NCBI GenBank assembly: GCA_023268635.1
Contig: JALQUB010000073.1
Span: 1 to 58,401 of the forward strand
Reading direction: 5' to 3'
From: Pseudomonadales bacterium
Lineage (GTDB): Bacteria > Pseudomonadota > Gammaproteobacteria > Pseudomonadales > Pseudohongiellaceae
DNA length: 58,401 bases
A program made the position numbers and the translations under genes. The notes under the pieces were generated by a model that was given only the letters and a program-made list of their open reading frames with translations, searched no databases and was not told the origin of the DNA. This document shows positions 47,290 to 55,257 of this stretch, in pieces. Numbering within the stretch: the first letter of the stretch is position 1; each line of letters begins with the position of its first letter.

Positions 47290-48936
47290 ATGACGATGAA
47301 CAAAGCTGTACTGAATGCTGCCCAGCAAAGCCAGAGTATTTTCACCCTACTCGAAGGCGCTGCCAACACTTGGCCGGATAGGCCGGCGTCAAGCTATCAA
47401 GATAAGACACTGAATTGGCGAGAAACTCATCGACGCTGCTTGGCGCAAGCGACATTATTTTCGCGGGCGGGCGTGGGCCGGGGTGATCGAGTCGCGTATC
47501 TCGGTTTCAACTCGAATGTTTGCTTTGAGGGCTATTTCTCTCCGGCTGCGATTTCAGCGATTTTTGTACCTTTGAATTTCCGTCTCGCTATCGGAGAACT
47601 CATCGAATGCATCGAGGACTGTGCACCACGCGTGTTGATATGTGAGCCAGGATTCTTGTCACATGCACTAAGCATAGTAGAGTCGTGTGGCTGCATAAAC
47701 GCTGTTTTCGTGACGGGCGGTGAAGAAGAATTCAATGCACTGGAACAAGGAGGCCTTCCCGATTCAGTGAGTTCACTCGAGAAGGCTATTGCAGACTGTC
47801 TCGCCACGAAAGATTTTGTCGACGTGAATCCCAGTGTCGGTGAAGACACCCTGATTCTGTTTTACACGGGCGGAACTACTGGCCGCTCTAAAGGCGTGAT
47901 GCTCAGCAATAAAAATTTTCTCTGCAACACTATCGGGTCTATTCCACTCTATAAAATGCAAGACGGGTGGCGCTTTTTAATAGTGGGACCCTTATTCCAT
48001 ATAGCGGCTGGAGCAAGACTATTCAGCTGCGCGGCGCTGGGCGGACACGCCATTATATTACCGAAATTCGACGTACCCGAAGTGTTCGAAAGCATTGCGA
48101 AATATCGCATCAACTCAGCCACACTCGTGCCGACGATGTTCCAGATGTTAATGGATCATCCGCAATTCCCCGAAGCCGATCTTTCATCGATGGAGATGTT
48201 AGCTTCTGGTGCCGCTCCGATGCCTATGTCCTTGCAACATCGAGTCATCGATGCATTTAAAGGTATCAATCTTTACCAAACCTACGGCATGACCGAGGCA
48301 GCACCGATAGTGACAAGTTTAGATGCGAAATATCATGTCGTGAGCGGTCCAGGCTCGGAAAAACTGGGATCGGTTGGTAGGCCGGCACCTCATGTGACAC
48401 TACGCATTGTCGACGAAGATGGAGATGAATTGGCCAGCGGCGAAACAGGAGAAGTATTGGCGCGCGGGGATAATATTATGACTGGCTATTGGAACTTGCC
48501 CGAGCAGTCAGCCGAGGCGTTGCGTGACGGTTGGTATCATACCGGCGATGCGGGCTATCTGGATGCTGATGGTTTCCTCTTCCTCGAGGGTCGTGTGAAA
48601 GACATGATTGTGAGTGGGGGAGAAAATATTTATCCAATCGACATCGAGAATGTCTTGTCGAGTCATCCGGCGATTCATCAGTGTGCGGTGATTGGCATTC
48701 CACATGAGACCTGGGGAGAGGCAGTACACGCGGTAGTGCTACTTGAAGCTGGCATAGAACCGGCGCCGAGTGAGCGGGAGTTAATTGACTATTGCCGTGA
48801 ACGTATCGCGACTTACAAGTGCCCTGTCAGTGTCAGTTTCCGAACCGAGCCTATGCCATTGTCACCTATTAATAAGATTCTGAAGACAGAGCTTAGAAAA
48901 CCATTTTGGGAAGGGCGAATTAGTTCGCTCGTCTAA
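47290..48936 (+). CDS. Acyl-CoA synthetase (AMP-forming)
   Basis: A 548-residue ANL-superfamily ligase that activates a carboxylate with ATP and CoA. Motifs: ILFYTGGTTGRSKGVML (P-loop), YQTYGMTEAAPI, DGWYHTGDAGYLD, the hinge EGRVKDMIVSGGENIYP and the C-terminal catalytic lysine in PLSPINKILKTELRKPF. It lies 41 bases after the CoA-transferase gene and completes a three-gene plus-strand operon; the partners suggest a branched dicarboxylic or related acid, but specificity cannot be read from sequence. Start at 47290 or the second Met at 47296. Its stop abuts the dehalogenase-like gene on the other strand. Confidence 0.87.
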   Translation: MTMNKAVLNAAQQSQSIFTLLEGAANTWPDRPASSYQDKTLNWRETHRRCLAQATLFSRAGVGRGDRVAYLGFNSNVCFEGYFSPAAISAIFVPLNFRLAIGELIECIEDCAPRVLICEPGFLSHALSIVESCGCINAVFVTGGEEEFNALEQGGLPDSVSSLEKAIADCLATKDFVDVNPSVGEDTLILFYTGGTTGRSKGVMLSNKNFLCNTIGSIPLYKMQDGWRFLIVGPLFHIAAGARLFSCAALGGHAIILPKFDVPEVFESIAKYRINSATLVPTMFQMLMDHPQFPEADLSSMEMLASGAAPMPMSLQHRVIDAFKGINLYQTYGMTEAAPIVTSLDAKYHVVSGPGSEKLGSVGRPAPHVTLRIVDEDGDELASGETGEVLARGDNIMTGYWNLPEQSAEALRDGWYHTGDAGYLDADGFLFLEGRVKDMIVSGGENIYPIDIENVLSSHPAIHQCAVIGIPHETWGEAVHAVVLLEAGIEPAPSERELIDYCRERIATYKCPVSVSFRTEPMPLSPINKILKTELRKPFWEGRISSLV

Positions 48937-49611
48937 CTAAGTTGCCCAACCCCCTGCCAATGGAATTAATTGTCCAACCATGTGTGTACAGTCTTCGCTG
49001 GCGAGATACGCGGCGAGTTCGGCTGTCTCCCGTGGCGAGCCAACTTTATTGGTCGGCACATTGCGACGCACATGGTCGATAAATTTTTCCTGATCTAGAA
49101 TGTCGTCGGGGTAGTAGGTGTCATTATTGACGTAGTTCTGTGCGATCGCATTCGCCTGTATGCCGTAGCGGGCGAGTTCTAACCCTATCGCTTTAATGAA
49201 ACCATTTTGTGCGCCTCGTGCTGCACAATACGCCGCGTTATTGGGAATTCCACGAAGTGGAGCTGCGCTTGTGACGGCGATTATCTTTCCTTGGCGGCGC
49301 TCTACCATTTGCGGTGTTACCGCACGGACTAGATACATGAGTGGATCGACCAGGGTTTCAAACAATCTTTGCCAATCTTCGTCTTTCAGATTTTGAATAG
49401 GACCTGTTTTTGGTGCTTCAGCTAAATTTGCCACCAGAATATCGATGCGTCCGACACGGTCGATTAGAGCTTCCACCGCTGCACGCGAATCCAACGATGA
49501 TTCGTCGGCAATGACTTCAATCCCAATCGCATTAAATCTTTCCGCAATAGCACGTCCCATGTAACGATCGGCACAGGTAATGAGTGCTCTTCGCGTTGCT
49601 GAATTCGTCAC
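48937..49611 (-). CDS. Probable halohydrin (haloalcohol) dehalogenase, SDR fold
   Basis: A 224-residue SDR-fold protein that is not a normal dehydrogenase. The glycine-rich NAD(P) loop TGxxxGxG is replaced by Thr12-CADR-Tyr17-Met-Gly19, matching the T-X4-F/Y-X-G halide-pocket signature of halohydrin dehalogenases. The catalytic triad is Ser115-X12-Tyr128-X3-Arg132 (TSAAPLR to YCAAR), with Arg in place of the usual SDR Lys. The loop NYVNNDTYYP also resembles these enzymes. They convert vicinal haloalcohols to epoxides plus halide without cofactor and open epoxides with nucleophiles. GTG start with GAGGT eight bases upstream; last gene of the marR-emrAB operon, 14 bases after the selenoprotein gene. 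Confidence 0.82.
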   Translation of the reverse strand: MTNSATRRALITCADRYMGRAIAERFNAIGIEVIADESSLDSRAAVEALIDRVGRIDILVANLAEAPKTGPIQNLKDEDWQRLFETLVDPLMYLVRAVTPQMVERRQGKIIAVTSAAPLRGIPNNAAYCAARGAQNGFIKAIGLELARYGIQANAIAQNYVNNDTYYPDDILDQEKFIDHVRRNVPTNKVGSPRETAELAAYLASEDCTHMVGQLIPLAGGWAT

Positions 49612-49625
49612 GGTGATAAACCTCG

Positions 49626-50228
49626 CTATTCTAATAAGTGCTGCACGAATTTTTCGAGAATCTCATAGGGCTGGCAACCGACGACCACGAGATCTTTAGC
49701 GTAGAAGGTCGGCACACCGGTGATGCCTAGTGAGCGTGATCGTTGCCAGTCTTCGTCAACCTTCTCCGAAAAAGTGCGAGACACTAATATTTTCCTCGCT
49801 TCATTCCTGTCTAGATTGACAGACGCTGCGATGTCGCACAATGCATCAATGTCACTGATGTTGATGAGGTCGGCAAAGTAAGCGCGGTAGAGTGCGTCAT
49901 GTATCGCCTCGCCGCCTGGCTGAGTGTCTCCCCAAGCGCCGAGTTCTTGCGCCAGTCGGCTATTGTAAGTGTGAGTACGATCTCCGTACGCTAGACCAGC
50001 TTCCGCCATGAGTTGCTTTAGTCTTTGTCGAGCGGGCTCGATGTCGCGCCCTGCGAATAACTCTGCGAGAGACTGGCCTTCCCTGGGGGTGTCGGGATGT
50101 AACGGGAAGTGAATCCACCGAGTTTCAATCGGATAGTTAGCCTTTAGTTTTTCAATACTCACGGTACTGAGATAACACCAAGGTCAGACGTAGTCGGTGA
50201 ATATTTCCAGAATAAATTTGTCGCTCAT
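49626..50228 (-). CDS. Probable selenoprotein, DsbA/FrnE family, with UGA as Sec15
   Basis: A cytoplasmic thioredoxin-fold protein of 200 residues if the in-frame TGA at 50186-50184 is read as selenocysteine. The frame reads EIFTDYV, then TGA, then PWCYLS, and continues open to 49626. FrnE/DsbA-type proteins have D-x-V-C-P-W-C-Y here, so the TGA falls exactly on the nucleophilic first Cys (U-P-W-C). Other family features: ETRWIHFPLHPDTPREG, LITGVPTF-like cis-Pro loop (GITGVPTFYAKDLVVVGCQP). ATG 50228 overlaps the emrB stop as ATGA. A SECIS-like hairpin follows the TGA. Conventional callers would start at GTG 50162 and lose the active site. The alternative is a nonsense mutation. Confidence 0.8.
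50155..50175 (-). promoter_or_regulatory. Candidate bacterial SECIS element
   Basis: Starting 11 bases after the UGA (minus strand), a hairpin forms with upper stem CUCA/UGAG (50171-50168 with 50161-50158), a six-base loop GUACCG beginning with GU, a bulged U at 50172, and two further pairs (50174-50173 with 50157-50156). Short upper stem, bulged U just below it and a G-U at the loop start are the features SelB recognises in E. coli fdhF. The loop starts 17 bases after the UGA, inside the usual window. The lower stem is weak. Confidence 0.6.
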
Positions 50229-51763
50229 TGGGGTGCTATCACCTTCGCTGGTGGTTTTAACAAAAGCAGGAACGGTGCTGCCGCGAGAATTATCCACATC
50301 ATCAATTGGAAGTCGTTGATGTAGGCTATTGTCGCCGCCTGCCGAGAAATTTCCCCATTTAACATCGCCAGGCCGCCGGAAGCTAGAGGTTCCATGCTGT
50401 GCGGTATCTGTTTCCAACTCAAGCCGATAGATGTCGCCGTTATATTCTCGCTAAGGATTGAACTATTGGTTTGGACACTCCGACTCAGTACGGCCATAAC
50501 TAATGATATGCCCGCACTCGAACCCATATTTCGCGTGAGATTAAACACGGAAGAGGCCTCGGCTCGATATTTTGCATCGAGAGTTGAGTAGGCGATCGTG
50601 CTCAAGGGAACGAAAATGAAGCCAAGTCCGAATCCTTGTATGAATCCGGTCCACATGATTGTGCTGGCCGGCACGAAGGTTGAAAACTTCGTCATCTGGT
50701 ACAAAGAAATCAGCGTGAGAGAAAGACCGAAAAAGATAATGCCGCGCGGGTCGAAGCGACCGACTAAGCGACCGACGATCATCATCGCCAACATTGTGCC
50801 GACGCCTCGGGGCGCCATAATCGTGCCGACATCGAGTACCGGATAGCCCATGAGCGTTTGCATATACGGAGGCAGTAGCGCGACTGTGGCGAGAAGAATT
50901 AGACCGACAAAAAACATGAAGATTAAGCTTGTTACGAGATTGCGATCCAGAAACATTGCTGGTGGCAAGATCGGCGTGTCGGCGCGGAGAGTGTGCACTG
51001 CGTACACCCATGCCGCCGCCGCTGCGATGCCCAAATAAATATAGGTTTCATAGGAATCGAACCAAGCTAATTGTTCGCCGCGATCGAGGAATAACTGTAG
51101 ACAGCCAATGATGATTGCGAGAGTTAAAAATCCCGGCCAGTCGAAGCGTTTTGGATTTACTTTTGACTCCGGCAAGAACAAGCTGATTCCTGCAATTGTG
51201 AGGATGCCGAGCGGTACATTAATAAAAAAGACATAGCGCCAGTCGTACATCTCGGTGAGATAGCCACCCAAAGTGGGGCCGATAATCGGTCCTATCATGA
51301 TGCCCGCGCCCCAGATCGCCATAGCGCTGCCGTGCTTCTCACGCGGGTTAATGTCTAGCAGGGTCGCTTGCGAAATGGGAATTAGCGCGGCGCCGCTCAT
51401 GCCTTGGATGATGCGAAAAGCAACGATCTGTTCAACCGATGTGGCGAGTCCACATAGAATCGAAGCGACGGTGAACACAGCGATCGACATGATGAAAACG
51501 CGCTTACCACCGTAGCGAGTCGCGAGCCAACCCGCTGGCAGTGTCATAATAGCCGACGCGACGATATACGAGGTCAACACCCACGCGATTTGGTCTTGAG
51601 ACGCGGCGAGGCTGCCCTGCATATGAGGAAGCGCAACATTGGCGATGGTTGTATCCAGCACCTGCATGATTGTGCCAAGCATGATCGACAGCGTGATGAG
51701 GCCGCGATGCTTTACTGGAACGAATGTGTTCTCAGATGGATTATTCGCTGTCTCAGAGGTCAC
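50225..51763 (-). CDS. emrB: EmrB-type MFS drug efflux transporter (DHA2, 14 TM)
   Basis: A 512-residue inner-membrane antiporter of the DHA2 family. Motif D1 LDTTIANVALPHM in TM1, motif A GWLATRYGGKRVF between TM2 and TM3, motif C GIMIGPIIGPTLGGYL in TM5, and about 14 TM segments in all. It pairs with the adjacent EmrA-type adaptor, whose gene overlaps its start by 11 bases, to export hydrophobic or electrophilic compounds through a TolC-type channel. The stop overlaps the selenoprotein start (ATGA), tying efflux to the redox protein. Confidence 0.92.
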   Translation of the reverse strand: MTSETANNPSENTFVPVKHRGLITLSIMLGTIMQVLDTTIANVALPHMQGSLAASQDQIAWVLTSYIVASAIMTLPAGWLATRYGGKRVFIMSIAVFTVASILCGLATSVEQIVAFRIIQGMSGAALIPISQATLLDINPREKHGSAMAIWGAGIMIGPIIGPTLGGYLTEMYDWRYVFFINVPLGILTIAGISLFLPESKVNPKRFDWPGFLTLAIIIGCLQLFLDRGEQLAWFDSYETYIYLGIAAAAAWVYAVHTLRADTPILPPAMFLDRNLVTSLIFMFFVGLILLATVALLPPYMQTLMGYPVLDVGTIMAPRGVGTMLAMMIVGRLVGRFDPRGIIFFGLSLTLISLYQMTKFSTFVPASTIMWTGFIQGFGLGFIFVPLSTIAYSTLDAKYRAEASSVFNLTRNMGSSAGISLVMAVLSRSVQTNSSILSENITATSIGLSWKQIPHSMEPLASGGLAMLNGEISRQAATIAYINDFQLMMWIILAAAPFLLLLKPPAKVIAPQ

Positions 51764-52811
51764 GTAGTAACCCGTTTAACCAAGAGGGTAGCCATGCAAT
51801 CGATTGGGTGTTTCCCGTATCGATATTCACTGTCGCACTCATGCCTGCGGCGAGTGGGAGGGTTTCGTGATTTGTATCGAGGGTGATGCGGACGCGAATG
51901 CGTTGCACCACTTTAATCCAGTTACCTGAGCTGTTCTGTGCCGGCAGGAGTGAAAATTCTGCTCCGGTAGCCGGGGTGATGCGTTCGACGCTTCCTGTCC
52001 ATGCTGCCTCGGGATAGGTGTCGATCGAAATGGTGACAGCTTGTCCGGAACGCACGTGAGTAAGCTCGGTCTCCTTAAAATTTGCTTCTATCCAAAAATG
52101 GCTGTCATCAACGATGTTGAACAAGGTCGTGCCCGAGATGATATTTTCTCCCGGATGGACGCTGACATTGGTTGCGATTCCCGAGAGTGGCGCAGTGATC
52201 CTCGTATAGCTGAAGTCAAGTTTGGCCTTGGTGAGTTCTGCCATCGCCTGAAGGTAGCGTGGATGTTCTTCAACCGGTGCTTCGGGGTTGATTAATTTCG
52301 CTCTGCTCACGTCGAGGTCTAAGCGCTTAGCTGAAAGGCGATTTTTGGCTTCTTCTAAAACGAACTTCGCTTGGTCGAATTGTGCTTCTGAAACCGAATT
52401 GTCCGCGCGTAAACGAGCGAGTCGATCAAGTTCATGTTGACGAAAATCGAAGTCAGTTTTAGCGACGACTATATCGAGTTCGCGGTTGGCGTAGTCAGCC
52501 TTCTGGCTGAGTAGATCACCTTTCACCGAGGCGAGATTGGCCTCGGCGCGCGCGATGGCAATCTGATATGGCTCTGGGAAAATTTCTGCGGTGGTATCTC
52601 CCGCGTTCACACGCTGGTTTTCTTCGACATAAGTGTGCAGCACTTTGCCGCTGAGCTCACTACTGACAGAAAGAATGTCCGCTTTTAAGTAAGCATTGTC
52701 GGTGCTAATGAATCGGCCACCTTTGAGATAAATCGATGCGGCAATCAGGAGGACAATGATTGGGCCAATAAGGAAGAGAAGTATGCGGAGAAGTTTCTTG
52801 ATAATGCTCAT
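51753..52811 (-). CDS. emrA: EmrA-type membrane fusion protein (HlyD family)
   Basis: A 352-residue periplasmic adaptor with one N-terminal TM helix (LLRILLFLIGPIIVLLIAAS), the biotinyl-lipoyl-like half (FISTDNAYLKADILSVSSELSG), a coiled-coil hairpin (about 85-175), the second lipoyl half and a beta-barrel (AVTISIDTYPEAAWTGSVERI). It bridges EmrB to an outer-membrane factor. It lies 27 bases after marR and overlaps emrB by 11 bases. No TolC-like gene is in the window. Confidence 0.9.
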   Translation of the reverse strand: MSIIKKLLRILLFLIGPIIVLLIAASIYLKGGRFISTDNAYLKADILSVSSELSGKVLHTYVEENQRVNAGDTTAEIFPEPYQIAIARAEANLASVKGDLLSQKADYANRELDIVVAKTDFDFRQHELDRLARLRADNSVSEAQFDQAKFVLEEAKNRLSAKRLDLDVSRAKLINPEAPVEEHPRYLQAMAELTKAKLDFSYTRITAPLSGIATNVSVHPGENIISGTTLFNIVDDSHFWIEANFKETELTHVRSGQAVTISIDTYPEAAWTGSVERITPATGAEFSLLPAQNSSGNWIKVVQRIRVRITLDTNHETLPLAAGMSATVNIDTGNTQSIAWLPSWLNGLLRDL

Positions 52812-52838
52812 TAGTAAGTCTGCGTAGTCAAAGGGAGA

Positions 52839-53294
52839 TTAATTGCCATCCTGTGGCACGAGATTTTGTCGAATTCGATTTAAGGTAGAGAGAAATTGCG
52901 CGGCCTCTTCTTCGCTAATGCCGTCGAGTGCCTGCTGACGCACTTTCGCCCCGAGTTGTTTTAGCTTGGTTTTCATCGGTGCAGCCTTTTCGGTGAGATG
53001 GATCGTCTTCGCGCGGCGGTCATTGGGGTCGGCGCGTCGAATCAGCCAACCATCTGCCTCAAGGCGGTCTAGTTGCCGTGCAAGGGTTATCGGAGCGACG
53101 TCGAGGGTCTGGGCTAGTGCCGCTTGTTGCATGCCATCACCACGGTAGAGATGCGCAAGCACCGACCACTGAGCGCGGGTTAGGCCAAGGTTCTTAGATT
53201 GCCGATCGAAGCTCCATCGCAATAGGCGTGCAACATCATGGAGGACGAAACCCATGCCTTCGTTGATCGATTGTGTGTCGTGAGCTGAGCCCAT
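52839..53294 (-). CDS. MarR-family transcriptional regulator
   Basis: A 151-residue winged-helix dimer. The DNA-binding core reads LTRAQWSVLAHLYRGDGMQQ, then the recognition helix QTLDVAPITLARQLDRLEADGWL and the wing RRADPNDRRAKTIHLTEK. First gene of the emrAB-selenoprotein-dehalogenase operon, so it is probably a ligand-released repressor of it, like EmrR/MprA in E. coli. A 14-base perfect palindrome in the upstream divergent region is a likely operator. Confidence 0.92.
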   Translation of the reverse strand: MGSAHDTQSINEGMGFVLHDVARLLRWSFDRQSKNLGLTRAQWSVLAHLYRGDGMQQAALAQTLDVAPITLARQLDRLEADGWLIRRADPNDRRAKTIHLTEKAAPMKTKLKQLGAKVRQQALDGISEEEAAQFLSTLNRIRQNLVPQDGN

Positions 53295-53345
53295 GATGTC
53301 TGATTTCCAGTCGTTTCTTGGGCGGTGATAATAGCAGAACTTATA

Positions 53346-53359
53346 ATAAGCATGCTTAT
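53346..53359. promoter_or_regulatory. Palindromic operator candidate upstream of marR
   Basis: ATAAGCATGCTTAT is a perfect 14-base inverted repeat about 52 bases upstream of the marR start and 117 bases upstream of the divergent TPR gene. It overlaps TATAAT-like sequence (53357-53362). Size and symmetry suit a MarR dimer. It could control both directions. Confidence 0.5.
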
Positions 53360-53476
53360 AATTTTTCTCTCTTTTGCAGATCCTAGATAGACGCTTTTGC
53401 GGGCTCGCATAATTAGGCTAGACTGATCCTCAACAAACGCGATCCATTAAAGAATAAAACTAAGGAGATCAATAAG

Positions 53477-55159
53477 ATGCGTAAGCTTTTAACAGTCGGC
53501 GTGATTCTCGGCGTGAGTGCGATGCAGCTCGCGGCGCTGCCGGTAAGTGCTACCGCACAGGAAAATAATGAGGCGCTGGCAATCCTGGTACCGGGTGGCG
53601 GAACGTATTCGCGCCCCATAACAACAGATTCGGACCTCGCGCAGCAATTCTATGATCAAGGTTTACGCATGGCGTGGAGCTTCTATTTCCCCGAGTCTAT
53701 TGCCTCGTATCAGGAAGCGTCGCGTCTCGATCCCGATAGTCCGATGCCTTATTTCGGTCTCGCACATGCCGCAGGTCCTAATCCAAACAGCCGCTATTCA
53801 AACCTGCCCGATGATCCTCAGGGCACTGGGCTAGCGGCCATCCGTGAGGCAATGCGACGAGTGGATAATGCGACGCCCCGTGAGCAGGATATGATTCGCG
53901 CGCTGTTTGTTCTCTATAACAAGGATGCCATTCCAGACAGCCGTGAACGGGACGCCGCTTTCGTAGACGCCATGCGCGAATTGCACAATAGGTATCCGGA
54001 AGATCCGGACATTGGTTCGATGTTCGCCGAAGCTTATATGAACACGAACCGTTGGGATTATTGGGAGAAAGATGGCTCGCCTAGAAAGGGAACAGAGGAA
54101 GCGCAGCTGGCTTTAGAAGCGGCGATGCGAGTTGAGCATGATCACCCGGGTGCCAATCACCTCTACATCCATTTAATGGAAGCATCACCACAGCCCGAGC
54201 TCGCTATGGCCGCTGCTCAAAAGCTCGAGTCAACGGTGCCGATTTCTGGCCACATGGTACATATGCCAGGCCACATTTATTTGCGTGTTGGTGAGTATGA
54301 GAAGGCGGTCGACATTAATGAGCGTTCGCAAATCGTAGATTTACAATTCGCCGATCTTTGGGGGAACACAAATTTTCCGATGATTGGTACCTACCCGCTT
54401 TCGCATAAAATGCATGCGCCGCATGCCCTCGACTTCGTCCGTTATGCAAACATGTTACAAGGTAACTATGCGCAATCTAAAGAAGCTGCGCAGCGTGGCG
54501 CTGATGAAGTGGGCACTTCTCGAGAAGCAATTAACCGCGGAGAGAAGCGGGTGGCCCACACTTGGGTCGTCGACAAAATCTTTGGTAAATGGGACAAGAT
54601 CTTAAGTAGCGAGCAAAGCCATAAAGGTACGCCGTATCTCGATGGCATTTGGGCCTATGTTACCGGTAGCGCGCATGTCGCGAAGGGTAATCTTCAAGCA
54701 GCCGAAGAGGCGCTATCGGCACTCCATGCCAACGCCAATGATCCGAAGGTGGATTCGACTGGTGTAAATCCGACACCAGCCTCACAAATTCTCGCGCTCG
54801 CAGCCAATGCATTGGAAGGCGAAATCAAAGAGGCGCGTGGTGATCTAGAAGGAGCTATCGCCGCATATACGCGAGCGGTAGAAATTCAAGATAACAATAA
54901 CTACACAGAGCCACCGGATTGGTCACAATCAATTCGACTCTATCTCGGTGCCGCGCAGCTTGAAGCGGGTCAGGCAGAGGCTGCGGAGGAGACTTTCCGC
55001 GATGATCTTCAGTGGAATCAGCAAAACGGTTGGTCAACCTTCGGACTCTATCAGGCGATCGAAGCACAAGGTCGTCGAGCTGAAGCTGAGTTAGTGAAAC
55101 GTCAATTTGATTCTTACTGGCGTAATGCCGACGTCACGCTGAAGCGCGCACGAATATAA
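53477..55159 (+). CDS. Secreted TPR-repeat protein
   Basis: A 560-residue protein with a signal peptide (residues 1-28, VSATAQ cleavage region) and TPR-like helical repeats: YFPESIASYQEASRLDPDSPMPYFGLA (split for description at residues about 70-96), HVAKGNLQAAEEALSALHA and EARGDLEGAIAAYTRAVE. It carries HMVHMPGHIYLRVGEYEKA and WVVDKIFGKWDK segments common to a large family of uncharacterised secreted TPR proteins. AAGGAG precedes the ATG. Divergent from marR and followed by a hairpin terminator. No function can be assigned. Confidence 0.8.
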   Translation: MRKLLTVGVILGVSAMQLAALPVSATAQENNEALAILVPGGGTYSRPITTDSDLAQQFYDQGLRMAWSFYFPESIASYQEASRLDPDSPMPYFGLAHAAGPNPNSRYSNLPDDPQGTGLAAIREAMRRVDNATPREQDMIRALFVLYNKDAIPDSRERDAAFVDAMRELHNRYPEDPDIGSMFAEAYMNTNRWDYWEKDGSPRKGTEEAQLALEAAMRVEHDHPGANHLYIHLMEASPQPELAMAAAQKLESTVPISGHMVHMPGHIYLRVGEYEKAVDINERSQIVDLQFADLWGNTNFPMIGTYPLSHKMHAPHALDFVRYANMLQGNYAQSKEAAQRGADEVGTSREAINRGEKRVAHTWVVDKIFGKWDKILSSEQSHKGTPYLDGIWAYVTGSAHVAKGNLQAAEEALSALHANANDPKVDSTGVNPTPASQILALAANALEGEIKEARGDLEGAIAAYTRAVEIQDNNNYTEPPDWSQSIRLYLGAAQLEAGQAEAAEETFRDDLQWNQQNGWSTFGLYQAIEAQGRRAEAELVKRQFDSYWRNADVTLKRARI

Positions 55160-55175
55160 GGAGTTAGGAATAATA

Positions 55176-55202
55176 TCCGGTATGGGCAAAGTCCATACCG
55201 GA
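55176..55202 (+). terminator. Probable intrinsic terminator after the TPR gene
   Basis: TCCGGTATGG and CCATACCGGA form a perfect 10-pair stem around a 7-base loop, 16 bases after the TPR stop, followed by ATTTGTTATTT. The U-tract is interrupted, so termination may be partial before the alkylsulfatase-like gene. Confidence 0.65.
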
Positions 55203-55257
55203 ATTTGTTATTTGGAAAGACTGTCAGCAAAGAGCAGACGGTTGGGGGAAACAAAGA

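Noticed and set aside
49626..50162. A 178-codon gene starting at GTG 50162 as the complete DsbA-family protein
   Set aside because: It would lack the active-site motif and the first beta strand, while the upstream frame continues in phase with only one TGA at the catalytic Cys position.
50184..50417. A separate 77-codon ORF upstream of the DsbA-family gene
   Set aside because: Its first 63 codons are another frame of emrB; only the last 14 codons belong to the selenoprotein start.
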